Positions 36,227 to 46,234 of a DNA stretch of 62,102 bases are shown piece after piece. The stretch comes from Flavobacterium psychraerolatum (GTDB taxonomy: Bacteria > Bacteroidota > Bacteroidia > Flavobacteriales > Flavobacteriaceae): positions 1 to 62,102 of the forward strand of contig NZ_JAOQMX010000028.1 in the NCBI RefSeq assembly GCF_025960985.1, given 5' to 3'. A model generated the notes under the pieces. It was not told the origin of the DNA. It made no database searches and worked only from the letters and a program-made list of their open reading frames with translations. The position numbers and the translations under genes were made by a program. Positions within the stretch are counted from its first letter, which is position 1, and every line of letters begins with the position of its first letter.

Positions 36227-39200
36227 ATGATGATTCATTTCTTTGAAAACCAAAGCAAAACCATTTTTGCCGTACAGACGCAAGACAAAATTTCGGCTGA
36301 AAACATATCAAAATTAAACTGGCTTTTTGCAGACGCAAATAAAATAGAAAAATCCGCTTTGACGGATTTTTTTGTTGGTCCACGCGCCACTATGATTACG
36401 CCATGGAGCACCAATGCGGTAGAAATTACCCAAAATATGGGAATTGAAGGAATTATTAGAATTGAAGAATTCCATCCTGCGACTGCAGATTTCAATGATT
36501 TTGACCCAATGCTTTCGCAAAAATATCCCGAGCTAAATCAAGATATTTTCACCATCAACATCGCTCCCGAAGCTATTTTGGAAATTGATGATATTGCGGC
36601 TTATAACAAACAAGAAGGTTTGGCTTTGAGTCCAGAAGAGGAACAATATTTGAATGATTTAGCGACTAAATTAGATCGAAAATTAACCGATTCTGAGATA
36701 TTTGCTTTCTCACAAGCAAACTCTGAGCACTGTCGTCACAAAATTTTCAACGGAACTTTTGTAATTGATGGCGAAGAAAAAGATACTTCTCTTTTCAAAC
36801 TAATCAAGAAAACATCACAGGAATTTCCTGGTGCTATCGTTTCGGCTTACAAAGACAACGTTGCTTTTGTAAAAGGTCCAAAAGTGCAGCAATTTGCACC
36901 AAAAAGTGCCGATAAAGCCGATTTTTATGAGACCAAAGAATTTGATTCGGTAATCTCATTAAAAGCAGAAACACACAATTTCCCAACCACTGTAGAGCCT
37001 TTCAACGGTGCTGCAACTGGAGCAGGTGGAGAAATCAGAGACCGTTTGGCAGGTGGACAAGGTTCGTTACCACTTGCAGGAACAGCTGTGTACATGACTT
37101 CGTACTCGCGCCTTGAAGCCAATCGCCCTTGGGAAGAGGCTATGACCGAAAGAAAATGGTTGTACCAAACACCAATGGATATTTTGATCAAAGCATCTAA
37201 TGGAGCATCTGACTTTGGAAATAAATTTGGGCAACCGTTAATTACAGGTTCTGTGCTTACTTTCGAACATGAGGAAGACGCTCGTAAATTGGGTTTCGAC
37301 AAAGTCATCATGCAAGCAGGTGGAATTGGATACGGAAAACTAGAGCAAGCATTAAAACATACCCCACAAGTAGGTGACAAAATCGTTATCCTTGGTGGAG
37401 AAAATTATAGAATCGGAATGGGTGGAGCTGCGGTTTCTTCTGCAGATACAGGTGCTTTTAGCTCTGGTATTGAGTTGAATGCTATCCAACGTTCGAACCC
37501 AGAAATGCAAAAACGTGCTGCCAATGCTATTCGTGGAATGGTAGAAAGCGATATCAACCCAATCGTATCGATTCACGATCACGGTGCAGGTGGACACTTA
37601 AACTGTTTGTCTGAACTTGTTGAAGATACTGGAGGTTTAATCGACCTTGACAAATTGCCTGTTGGTGACCCTACCCTTTCGGCTAAGGAAATCATCGGAA
37701 ACGAATCGCAAGAAAGAATGGGATTGGTTATCGCTAAAAAAGACATTGACATTTTGCAGCGCATCGCCGACCGTGAGCGTTCGCCAATGTATCAAGTTGG
37801 TGATGTAACGGGTGACCACCGTTTTTCTTTCGAATCAAAAACTACGGGTGCAAAACCAATGGATTATGCTTTGGAAGACTTCTTTGGTAGTTCGCCAAAA
37901 GTGGTTATCACAGACAAAACTATTGATAGAAAATATACGGAATTAGAGTATTCAGTAAAAAATATTTCCACTTACCTAGAGCAAGTACTGCAACTAGAAG
38001 CCGTAGCCTGTAAAGACTGGTTGACAAACAAAGTAGACCGTTGTGTGGGTGGTAAAGTAGCCAAACAACAATGTGCTGGACCTTTGCAATTGCCGTTGAA
38101 CAACTGTGGTGTTATGGCCTTGGATTATTTAGGTAAAGAAGGAATTGCAACTTCAATAGGACACTCTCCTATCGCTGCGTTGATTGACCCTGTGGCTGGA
38201 AGTAGAACTGCCATTGCAGAATCACTTTCGAACATTGTTTGGGCCCCTATCAAAGGTGGCTTGGACGGACTTTCATTATCTGCCAACTGGATGTGGGCTT
38301 GTAAAAACGAAGGGGAAGACGCTCGTTTGTACGCAGCTGTAAAAGGTTGTTCTGACTTTGCAATCGAATTGGGAATCAACATTCCGACTGGAAAAGATTC
38401 GCTTTCTATGAAACAAAAATATCCTAATGACGAAGTAATTGCACCAGGAACGGTTATTATTTCGGCAGCAGGAAATTGTACAGATATTAAAAAAGTAGTA
38501 GAACCTGTTTTGCAAAAAGACGGTGGTTCTATTTACTACATCAACTTGTCGCAAGACGAATTCAAATTGGGAGGTTCTTCTTTCGCACAAACGTTGAACA
38601 AAATTGGAACTGAAGTACCAACTATCAAAGACGCTGCTTTCTTCAAAAAAGCATTCAACAGCTTGCAAGAATTAATTGGTGACGACCAAATCTTGGCAGG
38701 TCACGATATCGGAAGTGGTGGTTTGATTACTACTTTACTCGAAATGTGTTTTGCAGACGTGAACTTAGGAGCTAAAATTGACTTTTCTGTTTTCGCAGAA
38801 AAAGACATCATCAAATACCTTTTTGCAGAAAATATCGCAGTGGTTTTCCAAGCCAAAGACGATGCAACGGTTGAAGCATTATTAAACAAAAACGGAGTTG
38901 AATACTTCAAATTAGGAACTGCAACTACAAACGGAATATTAGATTTCGGTCCTTGTGGATTAGACATTGCAAAATATAGAGATATCTGGTTCAAAATTTC
39001 TTTCCTTTTAGACCAAAAGCAATCTAAAAACGGAACAGCACAAGCGCGTTTCGATAATTATAAAAACCAAGCGTTACAGTTTACTTTTCCAACTCATTTT
39101 ACAGGAAAAAAACCAGTAATCGACGCTTCAAAACCACGTCCTATTGCAGCAGTAATTCGTGAAAAAGGAAGTAATTCGGAGCGTGAATTTGCAAATGCAA

Positions 39201-39883
39201 TGTACTTGGCCGGTTTTGATGTAAAAGACATTCACATGACCGACTTGATTTCGGGTCGTGAAAACTTAGAAGACGTACAATTCATCGGTGCTGTTGGAGG
39301 TTTTTCTAACTCAGATGTTTTGGGTTCTGCCAAAGGTTGGGCGGGTGCTTTCTTGTACAACGAAAAAGCAAACACCGCTTTGAAAAACTTCTTCAAAAGA
39401 GAAGACACTTTATCTGTTGGGATTTGTAATGGTTGCCAATTGTTCATGGAATTGGAATTAATCAATCCTGAGCACGAAGTACACGGAAAAATGTTGCACA
39501 ACGACAGTCATAAACACGAAAGTATCTTTACCTCTGTTACGGTAAATGAGAACAAATCGGTAATGTTATCTAGCCTTGCAGGTAGCACATTGGGTGTTTG
39601 GGTATCGCACGGGGAAGGTAAATTCAATTTGCCGGAAGCCAAAGAAAACTACAACATCGTAGGAACTTACGGTTATGACAGCTACCCAGCCAATCCAAAC
39701 GGATCTGACTACAATACGGCAATGCTTTGTGACACCACAGGTCGCCACTTGGTAATGATGCCACACATTGAGCGTTCGACTTTCCAATGGAACTGGGCAA
39801 ATTATCCAAAAGATAGAAATGACGAAGTTTCGCCTTGGCATGAAGCGTTTGTTAATGCTAGAAAATGGATTGAAAATAAATAA
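36227..39883 (+). CDS. purL: Phosphoribosylformylglycinamidine synthase
   Basis: Large, single-chain enzyme of purine synthesis, converting FGAR to FGAM with glutamine. ATG 36227 is chosen because the promoter box overlaps the longer frame from 36152. The synthase half has paired AIRS-like ATP-binding domains (SEHCRHKIFNG, ETHNFPTTVEPFNGAATGAG). The C-terminal glutaminase has the nucleophile in SVGICNGCQLF. At 1218 residues it is close to normal for this type. Inverted copies of the structured repeat flank it, and a good terminator follows. Confidence 0.97.
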   Translation: MMIHFFENQSKTIFAVQTQDKISAENISKLNWLFADANKIEKSALTDFFVGPRATMITPWSTNAVEITQNMGIEGIIRIEEFHPATADFNDFDPMLSQKYPELNQDIFTINIAPEAILEIDDIAAYNKQEGLALSPEEEQYLNDLATKLDRKLTDSEIFAFSQANSEHCRHKIFNGTFVIDGEEKDTSLFKLIKKTSQEFPGAIVSAYKDNVAFVKGPKVQQFAPKSADKADFYETKEFDSVISLKAETHNFPTTVEPFNGAATGAGGEIRDRLAGGQGSLPLAGTAVYMTSYSRLEANRPWEEAMTERKWLYQTPMDILIKASNGASDFGNKFGQPLITGSVLTFEHEEDARKLGFDKVIMQAGGIGYGKLEQALKHTPQVGDKIVILGGENYRIGMGGAAVSSADTGAFSSGIELNAIQRSNPEMQKRAANAIRGMVESDINPIVSIHDHGAGGHLNCLSELVEDTGGLIDLDKLPVGDPTLSAKEIIGNESQERMGLVIAKKDIDILQRIADRERSPMYQVGDVTGDHRFSFESKTTGAKPMDYALEDFFGSSPKVVITDKTIDRKYTELEYSVKNISTYLEQVLQLEAVACKDWLTNKVDRCVGGKVAKQQCAGPLQLPLNNCGVMALDYLGKEGIATSIGHSPIAALIDPVAGSRTAIAESLSNIVWAPIKGGLDGLSLSANWMWACKNEGEDARLYAAVKGCSDFAIELGINIPTGKDSLSMKQKYPNDEVIAPGTVIISAAGNCTDIKKVVEPVLQKDGGSIYYINLSQDEFKLGGSSFAQTLNKIGTEVPTIKDAAFFKKAFNSLQELIGDDQILAGHDIGSGGLITTLLEMCFADVNLGAKIDFSVFAEKDIIKYLFAENIAVVFQAKDDATVEALLNKNGVEYFKLGTATTNGILDFGPCGLDIAKYRDIWFKISFLLDQKQSKNGTAQARFDNYKNQALQFTFPTHFTGKKPVIDASKPRPIAAVIREKGSNSEREFANAMYLAGFDVKDIHMTDLISGRENLEDVQFIGAVGGFSNSDVLGSAKGWAGAFLYNEKANTALKNFFKREDTLSVGICNGCQLFMELELINPEHEVHGKMLHNDSHKHESIFTSVTVNENKSVMLSSLAGSTLGVWVSHGEGKFNLPEAKENYNIVGTYGYDSYPANPNGSDYNTAMLCDTTGRHLVMMPHIERSTFQWNWANYPKDRNDEVSPWHEAFVNARKWIENK

Positions 39884-39903
39884 TAGTAAGATTCAAAAAT
39901 ACG

Positions 39904-39935
39904 AAAGCGGTAAATTTAGGTTTACCGCTTTTTTT
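39904..39935 (+). terminator. Terminator after purL
   Basis: AAAGCGGTAAA/TTTACCGCTTT stem with a T-run. Confidence 0.9.
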
Positions 39936-39950
39936 GTAGAATAAATAAAA

Positions 39951-40098
39951 TTTGGGCGTGCCACCATCCCCAAAAAAGAGCTATTTTGTTTGCGCTCAGA
40001 GGCTCTTTTTAGGGTATGCTGTCGGGCTTTACGCTATATCTTTTTGGTCAGGCAAAAAAGCCTAACCAAAAAGGATACCACTCCCATCCCTCACGCAA
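39951..40098 (-). repeat. Structured intergenic repeat, copy 2 (reverse orientation)
   Basis: On the minus strand it starts TTGCGTGAGGGATGGGAG, contains AAAGCCCGACAGC and two hairpins (TTTTTGGTTAGGC/GCCTGACCAAAAA; AAAAAGAGCC/GGCTCTTTTT-like), and ends GGTGGCACGCCCAAA. It lies just after the purL terminator. The remaining gap to 40226 holds no gene. Confidence 0.85.
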
Positions 40099-40226
40099 AT
40101 TGGGCTAGAATTGAAGATTGTAATTTTCAGAAAATAATTTGATGTTTTTTTTGAAAGATGATGAAACCAAGTTAAACTTGTAGATGCAATACAACTTATT
40201 AACATCTCCCTATAAACCGAAATTAA

Positions 40227-40685
40227 ATGGAAGGGCTTTGGATTTTACCTTTATATGTATTAATTCCCATTAAAGGAATTACATTAATTATTACTGGATT
40301 TTTCACCTATAAAAACACACGAAATCACAACAAGATACTTACAGGAGTGGCATTACTATTAGTCCCCATTGCTCATTTAACTTTAATAAAATTTATAGAA
40401 ATCAATTTAAAATCAAAGGTTATTGGTGAATATAAAATCAAAGGACATGAAAAAACGGTATTATATCTATTCGAAAACGGAACATTTCAATTACAAAATT
40501 CAACAGCGTTTTCTAAAAACGGAAAAGGAACTTGGGATATCTTACGTTGGGATATTGATGAACTAAATTTGCATTTTAAAAATGCACAGGAAACAGAAAT
40601 TGGATTTGAAATCATGTCTTCTGGAAAACTACGTTCTATTGATTATTCATTTGAAAACAATGAAATCGAATTAATAAAAAAATAA
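40227..40685 (+). CDS. Small membrane protein with lipocalin-like tail, function unknown
   Basis: A 152-residue protein. Two transmembrane helices cover about residues 1-25 (LWILPLYVLIPIKGITLIITG) and 40-58. A soluble beta domain follows (YLFENGTFQLQNS, then GKGTWDILRWDIDELNLHF), whose GTW and alternating strands recall lipocalin-like proteins. No clear promoter or family was recognised. It lies alone between repeat copy 2 and a leftward hydrolase gene. Confidence 0.7.
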   Translation: MEGLWILPLYVLIPIKGITLIITGFFTYKNTRNHNKILTGVALLLVPIAHLTLIKFIEINLKSKVIGEYKIKGHEKTVLYLFENGTFQLQNSTAFSKNGKGTWDILRWDIDELNLHFKNAQETEIGFEIMSSGKLRSIDYSFENNEIELIKK

Positions 40686-40892
40686 AACCTTATTTTTCAT
40701 TTGCTAGCTGTTTAGAATGATATCCGTTTTCAATTACAAACAATACAGTGGATGTAATTGATTTTGACATCCTATTGAATAATTTTTCAAAAATTCTTTA
40801 TAAATAGAAACATGAGATTCGTTCAGAAAGACAAACTTGTTAATGAATACTTTGTGAAACTCTGTGGTAAATCTTTGCCAAATAAAAAACAT

Positions 40893-41729
40893 TTACTTAC
40901 TATGTAGCTTCATAAAATTAATTACCTCATCAAAACGATCACTCCAAGGCCAAAAATATTGAGTTGCCATGGGTACATGTTTCTTATTCAAGAATATCGG
41001 ACTTACTTCTGGCTGAAAAGGATGTAAGGCTTTCAGAAATGCGCTATTACTATCTTTTATTGAAGGATAGGTTTTCTCACCAACATACATTAAAATTGGA
41101 GGTGTATTTTTATCTATAAAATAAATAGGAGAAGCGTCTTTCCAATTTTCAGGATTATTGGTCCACGTAGCCAAATAGTCATGATCTGTAGTAGGTGGAT
41201 ATTCTTTTAGATAATTATTCATATCCAGTCCTGCAGCATCATTAAGTATTAGTCCAGCAATAGTAGTTGGGTCAGTACCATACTTGGGGTTCATTACTGC
41301 CAGGGCTGCTAGATGTCCACCAGCAGAATGTCCTGTTATAAAAATTTGTTTTGGATTTCCATTATACTGGCCTGCATTTACTTTTACCCATTTGATCACA
41401 GCAGCAATTTGTTTTGTCATTTCGTCATAATTAGCAGCTGGACTCAACGTATAATCTGGAATTACAGTAACAATCCCTCTACTAGCAAAATTTCGTCCCA
41501 ACAAATCATAAGTTCCTTTTCGCCCACTATTCCAGTATCCTCCATGAACAAAAATTAAAATTGGTGCAGCTACCTTTGTATTCCTAGGAACAAAAATATT
41601 CAGTTTTGGTTCGTTATCTCCATTGATGACAGATGAAGGCAAATAAGACTTGTCTTTAATCTTCTTTGACCTACAACTTACTAAAGAGATTGATAAAACT
41701 AAAACAAGAAAACACAATAAATAACGCAT
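40893..41729 (-). CDS. Alpha/beta-hydrolase lipoprotein (BD-FAE/HSL-like)
   Basis: Serine hydrolase with oxyanion motif HGGYWNSG, nucleophile elbow GHSAGGH and a downstream His in NKKHVPMATQYFWPW. It is probably a carboxylesterase at the cell envelope: ATG 41729 begins MRYLLCFLVLVLSISLVSC with lipobox Cys. The longer frame to 41768 is rejected because the promoter -7 box TATCTTTG lies at 41742-41749. The leader would be very short, about 6 nt. Confidence 0.85.
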   Translation of the reverse strand: MRYLLCFLVLVLSISLVSCRSKKIKDKSYLPSSVINGDNEPKLNIFVPRNTKVAAPILIFVHGGYWNSGRKGTYDLLGRNFASRGIVTVIPDYTLSPAANYDEMTKQIAAVIKWVKVNAGQYNGNPKQIFITGHSAGGHLAALAVMNPKYGTDPTTIAGLILNDAAGLDMNNYLKEYPPTTDHDYLATWTNNPENWKDASPIYFIDKNTPPILMYVGEKTYPSIKDSNSAFLKALHPFQPEVSPIFLNKKHVPMATQYFWPWSDRFDEVINFMKLHSK

Positions 41730-41741
41730 ATCTTTTTTTAA

Positions 41742-41749
41742 CAAAGATA
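41742..41749 (-). promoter_or_regulatory. -7 box TATCTTTG of the hydrolase gene
   Basis: Exact match placed just upstream of the chosen ATG; it fixes the start. Confidence 0.6.
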
Positions 41750-41985
41750 TCAATTTAAAAGTGTACAAGACTCTACAACTACATAAACGGAAGTTAAAAA
41801 AACCACAAATGTAATTTTCTTTATTAGTAAAAAAGACATTAAATAAAACAAATCACAACCTATTAACTGCTAAAAATCAGATGATTACAAAATCTATATT
41901 ATAATATCGTAACTTTAAAAAAAAATCATATAACAGGATTATTTATACATTGAATACCTTTATAATAACTTAAAAACATAAAGAT

Positions 41986-42180
41986 ATGAACTCACAAAAT
42001 CACAATCCACAAAAACCCAATCAAAAAAGTTCTGATAATCGAAGTGACATGAGAAAGCACGAATACAAAGACTTTGAAGATGTATTAAAAAACGATGAAA
42101 ATTATGATGAGGATACACAAAAATTTAAAGGAGAGCAACCAGATTGGGACGACAAATTAAATAATGAAGAAAAAAAGTAA
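41986..42180 (+). CDS. Small acidic hydrophilic protein, function unknown
   Basis: A 64-residue, disordered-looking protein (QNHNPQKPNQKSSDNR, then KDFEDVLKNDENYDEDTQKF). It resembles small conserved flavobacterial proteins of unknown role. The hydrophilic and acidic composition and the terminator right after its stop support a real gene. Confidence 0.6.
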   Translation: MNSQNHNPQKPNQKSSDNRSDMRKHEYKDFEDVLKNDENYDEDTQKFKGEQPDWDDKLNNEEKK

Positions 42181-42190
42181 TTGTAAAAAC

Positions 42191-42224
42191 AAAATGCCTC
42201 CCTATAGTATAGGAAGGCATTTTT
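42191..42224. terminator. Bidirectional terminator
   Basis: AAAATGCCTCCCTATA pairs with TATAGGAAGGCATTTT; T-runs on both strands. It serves the small acidic gene and the convergent sensor kinase. Confidence 0.9.
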
Positions 42225-42264
42225 ATTATTATTTTATTAATAATACTGAAGAGAAATTAAATAT

Positions 42265-44730
42265 TTACTCTTTATCTTTAAAATACCTAAAAACCAATTG
42301 TTTTAATTTTTCCGATTTTATAGGTTTAGTAATATATTCATTTGCGCCCGCCGCTATTGCTTTCTCCTTATCACCAGATAATGCATAAGCAGATTGTACA
42401 ATAATCATAATCTCTTTATTGAATTTCCTTATTTCTTCCATTGCCTCATAACCGTCCATTTTGGGCATTTGTGCATCCATTAAAATCAAATCAATATCAT
42501 GGTTATCCTGACAAGCAGTAACTGCTTCAAGCCCATTTTTCGCAATGATAATATCCCTTGAAAATTCTTTGATTACTTTCAAAATTAACATCCTCGAAAT
42601 ACTATCATCCTCGGCAATTAAAATTTTCAACTTTGGATTACAAATCAGACTAAGAGGATTTTTTACTGCTATATTAATTATTTTAGAAGAACCTTTTATA
42701 TTTTGAAAAGGCAATGTAAAATAAAAAACACTTCCTCTTCCCTCTTCCGATTCTAGCCAAAGTTCTCCACCAAGCATCTCTACATATGCTTTAGAAATTG
42801 ACAATCCCAATCCTGCACCTTGCTGTGCCATTTTGTTAGCAATATCAGCTTGAATAAACCGTTCAAAAATTGCGGATTGTCTATTTAGAGGAACTCCAAT
42901 TCCACTATCTTTTACGTAAAATTCTAAAAAATCATTTTTTCTAACATAGCCAAATTCAACAGTACCACTTTGCGTATGATTTATAGCATTTTTTACTAAA
43001 TTAGTCAAAATTGCAAACACTTTTTCACGATCAGTTGTCATTAAAGCATTTTCATTGGGTAATTCTTTTTTACATGATAATTGAATCTCTTTCTTTTCTG
43101 CTTCTAGTGTAAAAAAGTTATTAATATACTCTAGCTGCTCATTAATATTTGATTCTTGGGTATAGATTTCCATCTGACCAGATTCTATTTTTGAGATATT
43201 AATGATATCGTTAATAATATTGAGCATTCGAACACCGCTTTTCTCAATAATACGTATATACTTTTGTTGTTTTTTTTCTTTAAGATCGGGTTTTTTTAAT
43301 AATTCTGCAAAGCCCAAAATACCATTCATAGGCGTACGGATTTCATGACTCATATTGGCCAAAAAAGCTGATTTCAAACGATCTGATTCTTCTGCTTTTT
43401 CTTTTGCTATTTTTAAGTCTATCTCTAATTGTTTTCGTTCACTGATATCAAATTCAATTCCGTCCCAGCACACCAATCCATTTATAATTCTAGGTTTAGC
43501 AATTGAATAAGACCATCGAATACTTCCGTCGGGATTAAATACGCGAATCTCAACAACATAATTAGACATTGTTTGAATAGCTTTCAGTTCTGCAGCCCTC
43601 ATGATTGGAATATCATCTGGATAAATTTTTCTATAAATTAAACTAGGATCTTCCATTACTTCTGCAGCTGTACATCCATATAAATCAACAACTGTATCGC
43701 TCACATAATTAAATTTCCTATTATCTTCATCAATAGTAACAATCTGATAAATCATACCATTAACCAAATTACCCGCGATTAATTGCAGTTGATTTTCACT
43801 TTCTTCAGCTGTTTCTTTTGCGTTAAGCAATTGTTTTGTTTTAATTTTTATACTTTTTCGCAATAATAAAACAAAAGCCAAAGCAATAACAAGCACGCTT
43901 AAGGTTCCCCAAATAATCCATTTTAAATAATTTGGCACAACTGTTTTCGGATCTTTTTCCAACCAATGAAAAAGCGATTTGTAGTAACCCGAATCTGCAT
44001 CATTCTTTAGAGAAGATATATTTTTATCGAATAATGCAACCAACTCAAGATTTTTATTTTTGGTAAAACCAAAATGCAACCCTAACGGCCTAACAACAAC
44101 TCCTGTTGGTTTGATACTATTTATAAATAAATTTGAAAAAGCAAAAAATCGATCTGCAACAACCACATCAATTTCCTTTTTTTTAAGTGCATTTACTGAG
44201 CCAGTGTAGGAATCATAGGTATGTAACTTATACTTAACATCAAATTCTTTTGGTACAAATTCGATCATATACTTTTCTTCGATAGAACCTTTTAAAACAC
44301 CAACTCTTAGGTTTTCCAAATCTAATATAGAATGTAAATCTAGCTCTCTTCTTGAAAATAATTCTGACCAAGAAGTCATTACAGGTAATTTGCTTAAGGT
44401 GAATATTGAATCTCTCTCAGCAGAGAAAACCATATCAGGTAAAATATCTATTTGACCAGTTTGTAATTTTTTATAAAGATGATCCCAAGTATCAAAGTGG
44501 TATTCAAATTCTATATTTTCGTTTTTACCTATTTCTTTAATTACATCAATAAAAACTCCATCAGGTTTACCTTGATCGTTTAGAAAAATTTTGGGAGGAT
44601 TATCATAAACACCTATTTTTACAACTTTCTTTTTTGGACTATTACTACTTTGTGAAAACAGCATGTCAGAAACTCCAAATAGGATCAAAAACAAAAGTAC
44701 GGGATAGTAAAAATATTTCAAATTCTTCAT
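42265..44730 (-). CDS. Hybrid sensor histidine kinase with periplasmic solute-binding domain
   Basis: A signal peptide or anchor (1-25) is followed by an SBP_bac_3-like periplasmic sensor (about 35-260), a transmembrane helix (272-290), a PAS domain with PAC (about 315-432), HisKA with H462 (ANMSHEIRTPMNG), HATPase (NLVKNAINHT, DSGIGVPL, GAGLGLSISKAYVEMLGG) and a C-terminal receiver with D752 (LILMDAQMPKMDGYE) and the KP motif (YITKPIK). All key residues are present. It probably senses a small periplasmic ligand such as an amino acid. Output must go through a separate phosphotransfer partner, because no DNA-binding domain is present. Confidence 0.92.
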   Translation of the reverse strand: MKNLKYFYYPVLLFLILFGVSDMLFSQSSNSPKKKVVKIGVYDNPPKIFLNDQGKPDGVFIDVIKEIGKNENIEFEYHFDTWDHLYKKLQTGQIDILPDMVFSAERDSIFTLSKLPVMTSWSELFSRRELDLHSILDLENLRVGVLKGSIEEKYMIEFVPKEFDVKYKLHTYDSYTGSVNALKKKEIDVVVADRFFAFSNLFINSIKPTGVVVRPLGLHFGFTKNKNLELVALFDKNISSLKNDADSGYYKSLFHWLEKDPKTVVPNYLKWIIWGTLSVLVIALAFVLLLRKSIKIKTKQLLNAKETAEESENQLQLIAGNLVNGMIYQIVTIDEDNRKFNYVSDTVVDLYGCTAAEVMEDPSLIYRKIYPDDIPIMRAAELKAIQTMSNYVVEIRVFNPDGSIRWSYSIAKPRIINGLVCWDGIEFDISERKQLEIDLKIAKEKAEESDRLKSAFLANMSHEIRTPMNGILGFAELLKKPDLKEKKQQKYIRIIEKSGVRMLNIINDIINISKIESGQMEIYTQESNINEQLEYINNFFTLEAEKKEIQLSCKKELPNENALMTTDREKVFAILTNLVKNAINHTQSGTVEFGYVRKNDFLEFYVKDSGIGVPLNRQSAIFERFIQADIANKMAQQGAGLGLSISKAYVEMLGGELWLESEEGRGSVFYFTLPFQNIKGSSKIINIAVKNPLSLICNPKLKILIAEDDSISRMLILKVIKEFSRDIIIAKNGLEAVTACQDNHDIDLILMDAQMPKMDGYEAMEEIRKFNKEIMIIVQSAYALSGDKEKAIAAGANEYITKPIKSEKLKQLVFRYFKDKE

Positions 44731-45202
44731 AATGTGGTATTCGATTCATTTGAGATTACTAAAATAGAAATTCCTAAGTGAAGAATAAACATATCAGTTA
44801 AATATCTAATATTTTTGAGGTCTATTTTTGCTTTTTGTTATTTTTTCTTATAAAATTAACAAATTAAAATTTTCATTATTTTAAAAGATTATTCTATAAA
44901 GTGAAAAGAAAGTTTTTCAACATCAAGTCGAACAAACCAAATATTTTTAATCATTTTACATTGTTATTCTAATTAGAAATACAAATAATAATAAGAAGTT
45001 TATTTAAACACAAAAAAAAATCTGTTCATCAAGACAAGTTTAGTTTTATAAATATTATTATAAGCCAACCAATGTTTATTTATTTTTTAAACACAACAGG
45101 AATTAGGTTCACTCATAAATTACCTATGAATTTAAGTTACTAATGGAATCAAATTTTCAAATCATATAAAAAAATTGAATCTTATCAATTCTATAATTTT
45201 GA
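44731..45202. other. Intergenic region
   Basis: A 472-nt AT-rich stretch between two leftward genes. I see no gene, tRNA or strong hairpin in it. Confidence 0.5.
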
Positions 45203-45733
45203 TCATTCAAATGATAATTGTCGCCATGATATACACAAAGCATCAAAAGAAAAACGAGCATTCGCAGGACTGGTGCTAGGAAGTGAAATGTATTTTAGAT
45301 TCTTTTTTTTATCGAAATATTTATTAAAGAGTGCTTCAGATGTTCTACCGTTAAAAGCGATGATTTTCAAATTAGGATGATCTATTAAGAAGCTATCAAT
45401 ATCATTTGGTTCTTCATCTTTTATAGCACTGTCAAGACTTCCCGATCTATTGGCCCTCTGGGCTACATCCCAAAGACCAATTTTTAGTTTTTGTAAAAGG
45501 GCTAACTTGTCATTGTAGTTTTTCGGTAGTTCTTTATTAGAAATTGTAGCAATAATTTTCCAAAATCTATTTCGAGGATGACCATAATATTCGTTTACTT
45601 CAATCGATTTGTCTCCTGGTAAGGAACCTAGAATTAGAATCTCGGTATTTGGTTGAGAGATTGGTTGAAATGACGATTTTGTATTGATTAAAGAAGTTTC
45701 TGTTTTTTCAATTTTTGTTTTGTCTATTCTCAT
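45203..45733 (-). CDS. DNA-deoxyinosine glycosylase (uracil-DNA glycosylase superfamily)
   Basis: A 176-residue DNA-repair glycosylase removing deaminated purines. Motifs match the family: ILGSLPGDKSI, EYYGHPRNRFWKI, KIGLWDVAQRANRSGSLDSAI, IIAFNGRTS and LPSTSPANA. The promoter box TATCTTTG (45757-45764, minus strand) lies about 25 nt before the ATG. The first 25 residues are Thr/Glu/Lys-rich and look like a variable extension. Confidence 0.9.
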   Translation of the reverse strand: MRIDKTKIEKTETSLINTKSSFQPISQPNTEILILGSLPGDKSIEVNEYYGHPRNRFWKIIATISNKELPKNYNDKLALLQKLKIGLWDVAQRANRSGSLDSAIKDEEPNDIDSFLIDHPNLKIIAFNGRTSEALFNKYFDKKKNLKYISLPSTSPANARFSFDALCISWRQLSFE

Positions 45734-45756
45734 TCTTATTGTGTTGTTGGACTATA

Positions 45757-45764
45757 CAAAGATA
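45757..45764 (-). promoter_or_regulatory. -7 box TATCTTTG of the glycosylase gene
   Basis: Exact TAnnTTTG match upstream of the glycosylase ATG. Confidence 0.6.
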
Positions 45765-46046
45765 CACAGAGAAGACATATGGATTTTCTCTAAAGCTCAT
45801 AAGAAATCACAAAAAGTACTTTTCTTAAAGAAACTCAATCTGTCATAACGAAGAACAAGTCAATAACGGTTGCTAGATCAGGTTATGTACCTATTTTGTA
45901 TACTTCATTTTAAGAAATTACCTTGTACTTGATAATGACTTTTTTTACTGATTAATTTTGTAGCGCTTTAGAATCGAAATCTTTTTGTTTACCTCATTGA
46001 AAGAATCTTATACTATATTTATAAACTCAAGAATACTACCACTACG

Positions 46047-46166
46047 TTGCGTGAAGGATAGAGGTAAGCTACCGAAGTAGCACCGAAAGCCTGACAGCAG
46101 TATAGAAAGGGGCTTTGTGTGCGCAGATAATCATTAGCCCCTTTTTATACTGGTGGCACGCCCAAA
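46047..46166 (+). repeat. Structured intergenic repeat, copy 3
   Basis: Starts TTGCGTGAAGGATAGAGG, core AAAGCCTGACAGC, hairpin AAAGGGGCT/AGCCCCTTTT, ends GGTGGCACGCCCAAA. It lies just upstream of the pepD promoter. The rest of 45765-46204 is AT-rich without a gene. Confidence 0.85.
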
Positions 46167-46204
46167 TAATTGTTATTATTCGAGGCATTGTTTTTTGAAC
46201 TTTG

Positions 46205-46212
46205 TAACTTTG
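46205..46212 (+). promoter_or_regulatory. -7 box TAACTTTG of pepD
   Basis: Exact match about 23 nt before the pepD ATG. Confidence 0.65.
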
Positions 46213-46234
46213 GTTTTTTAAACAAAACGATATT

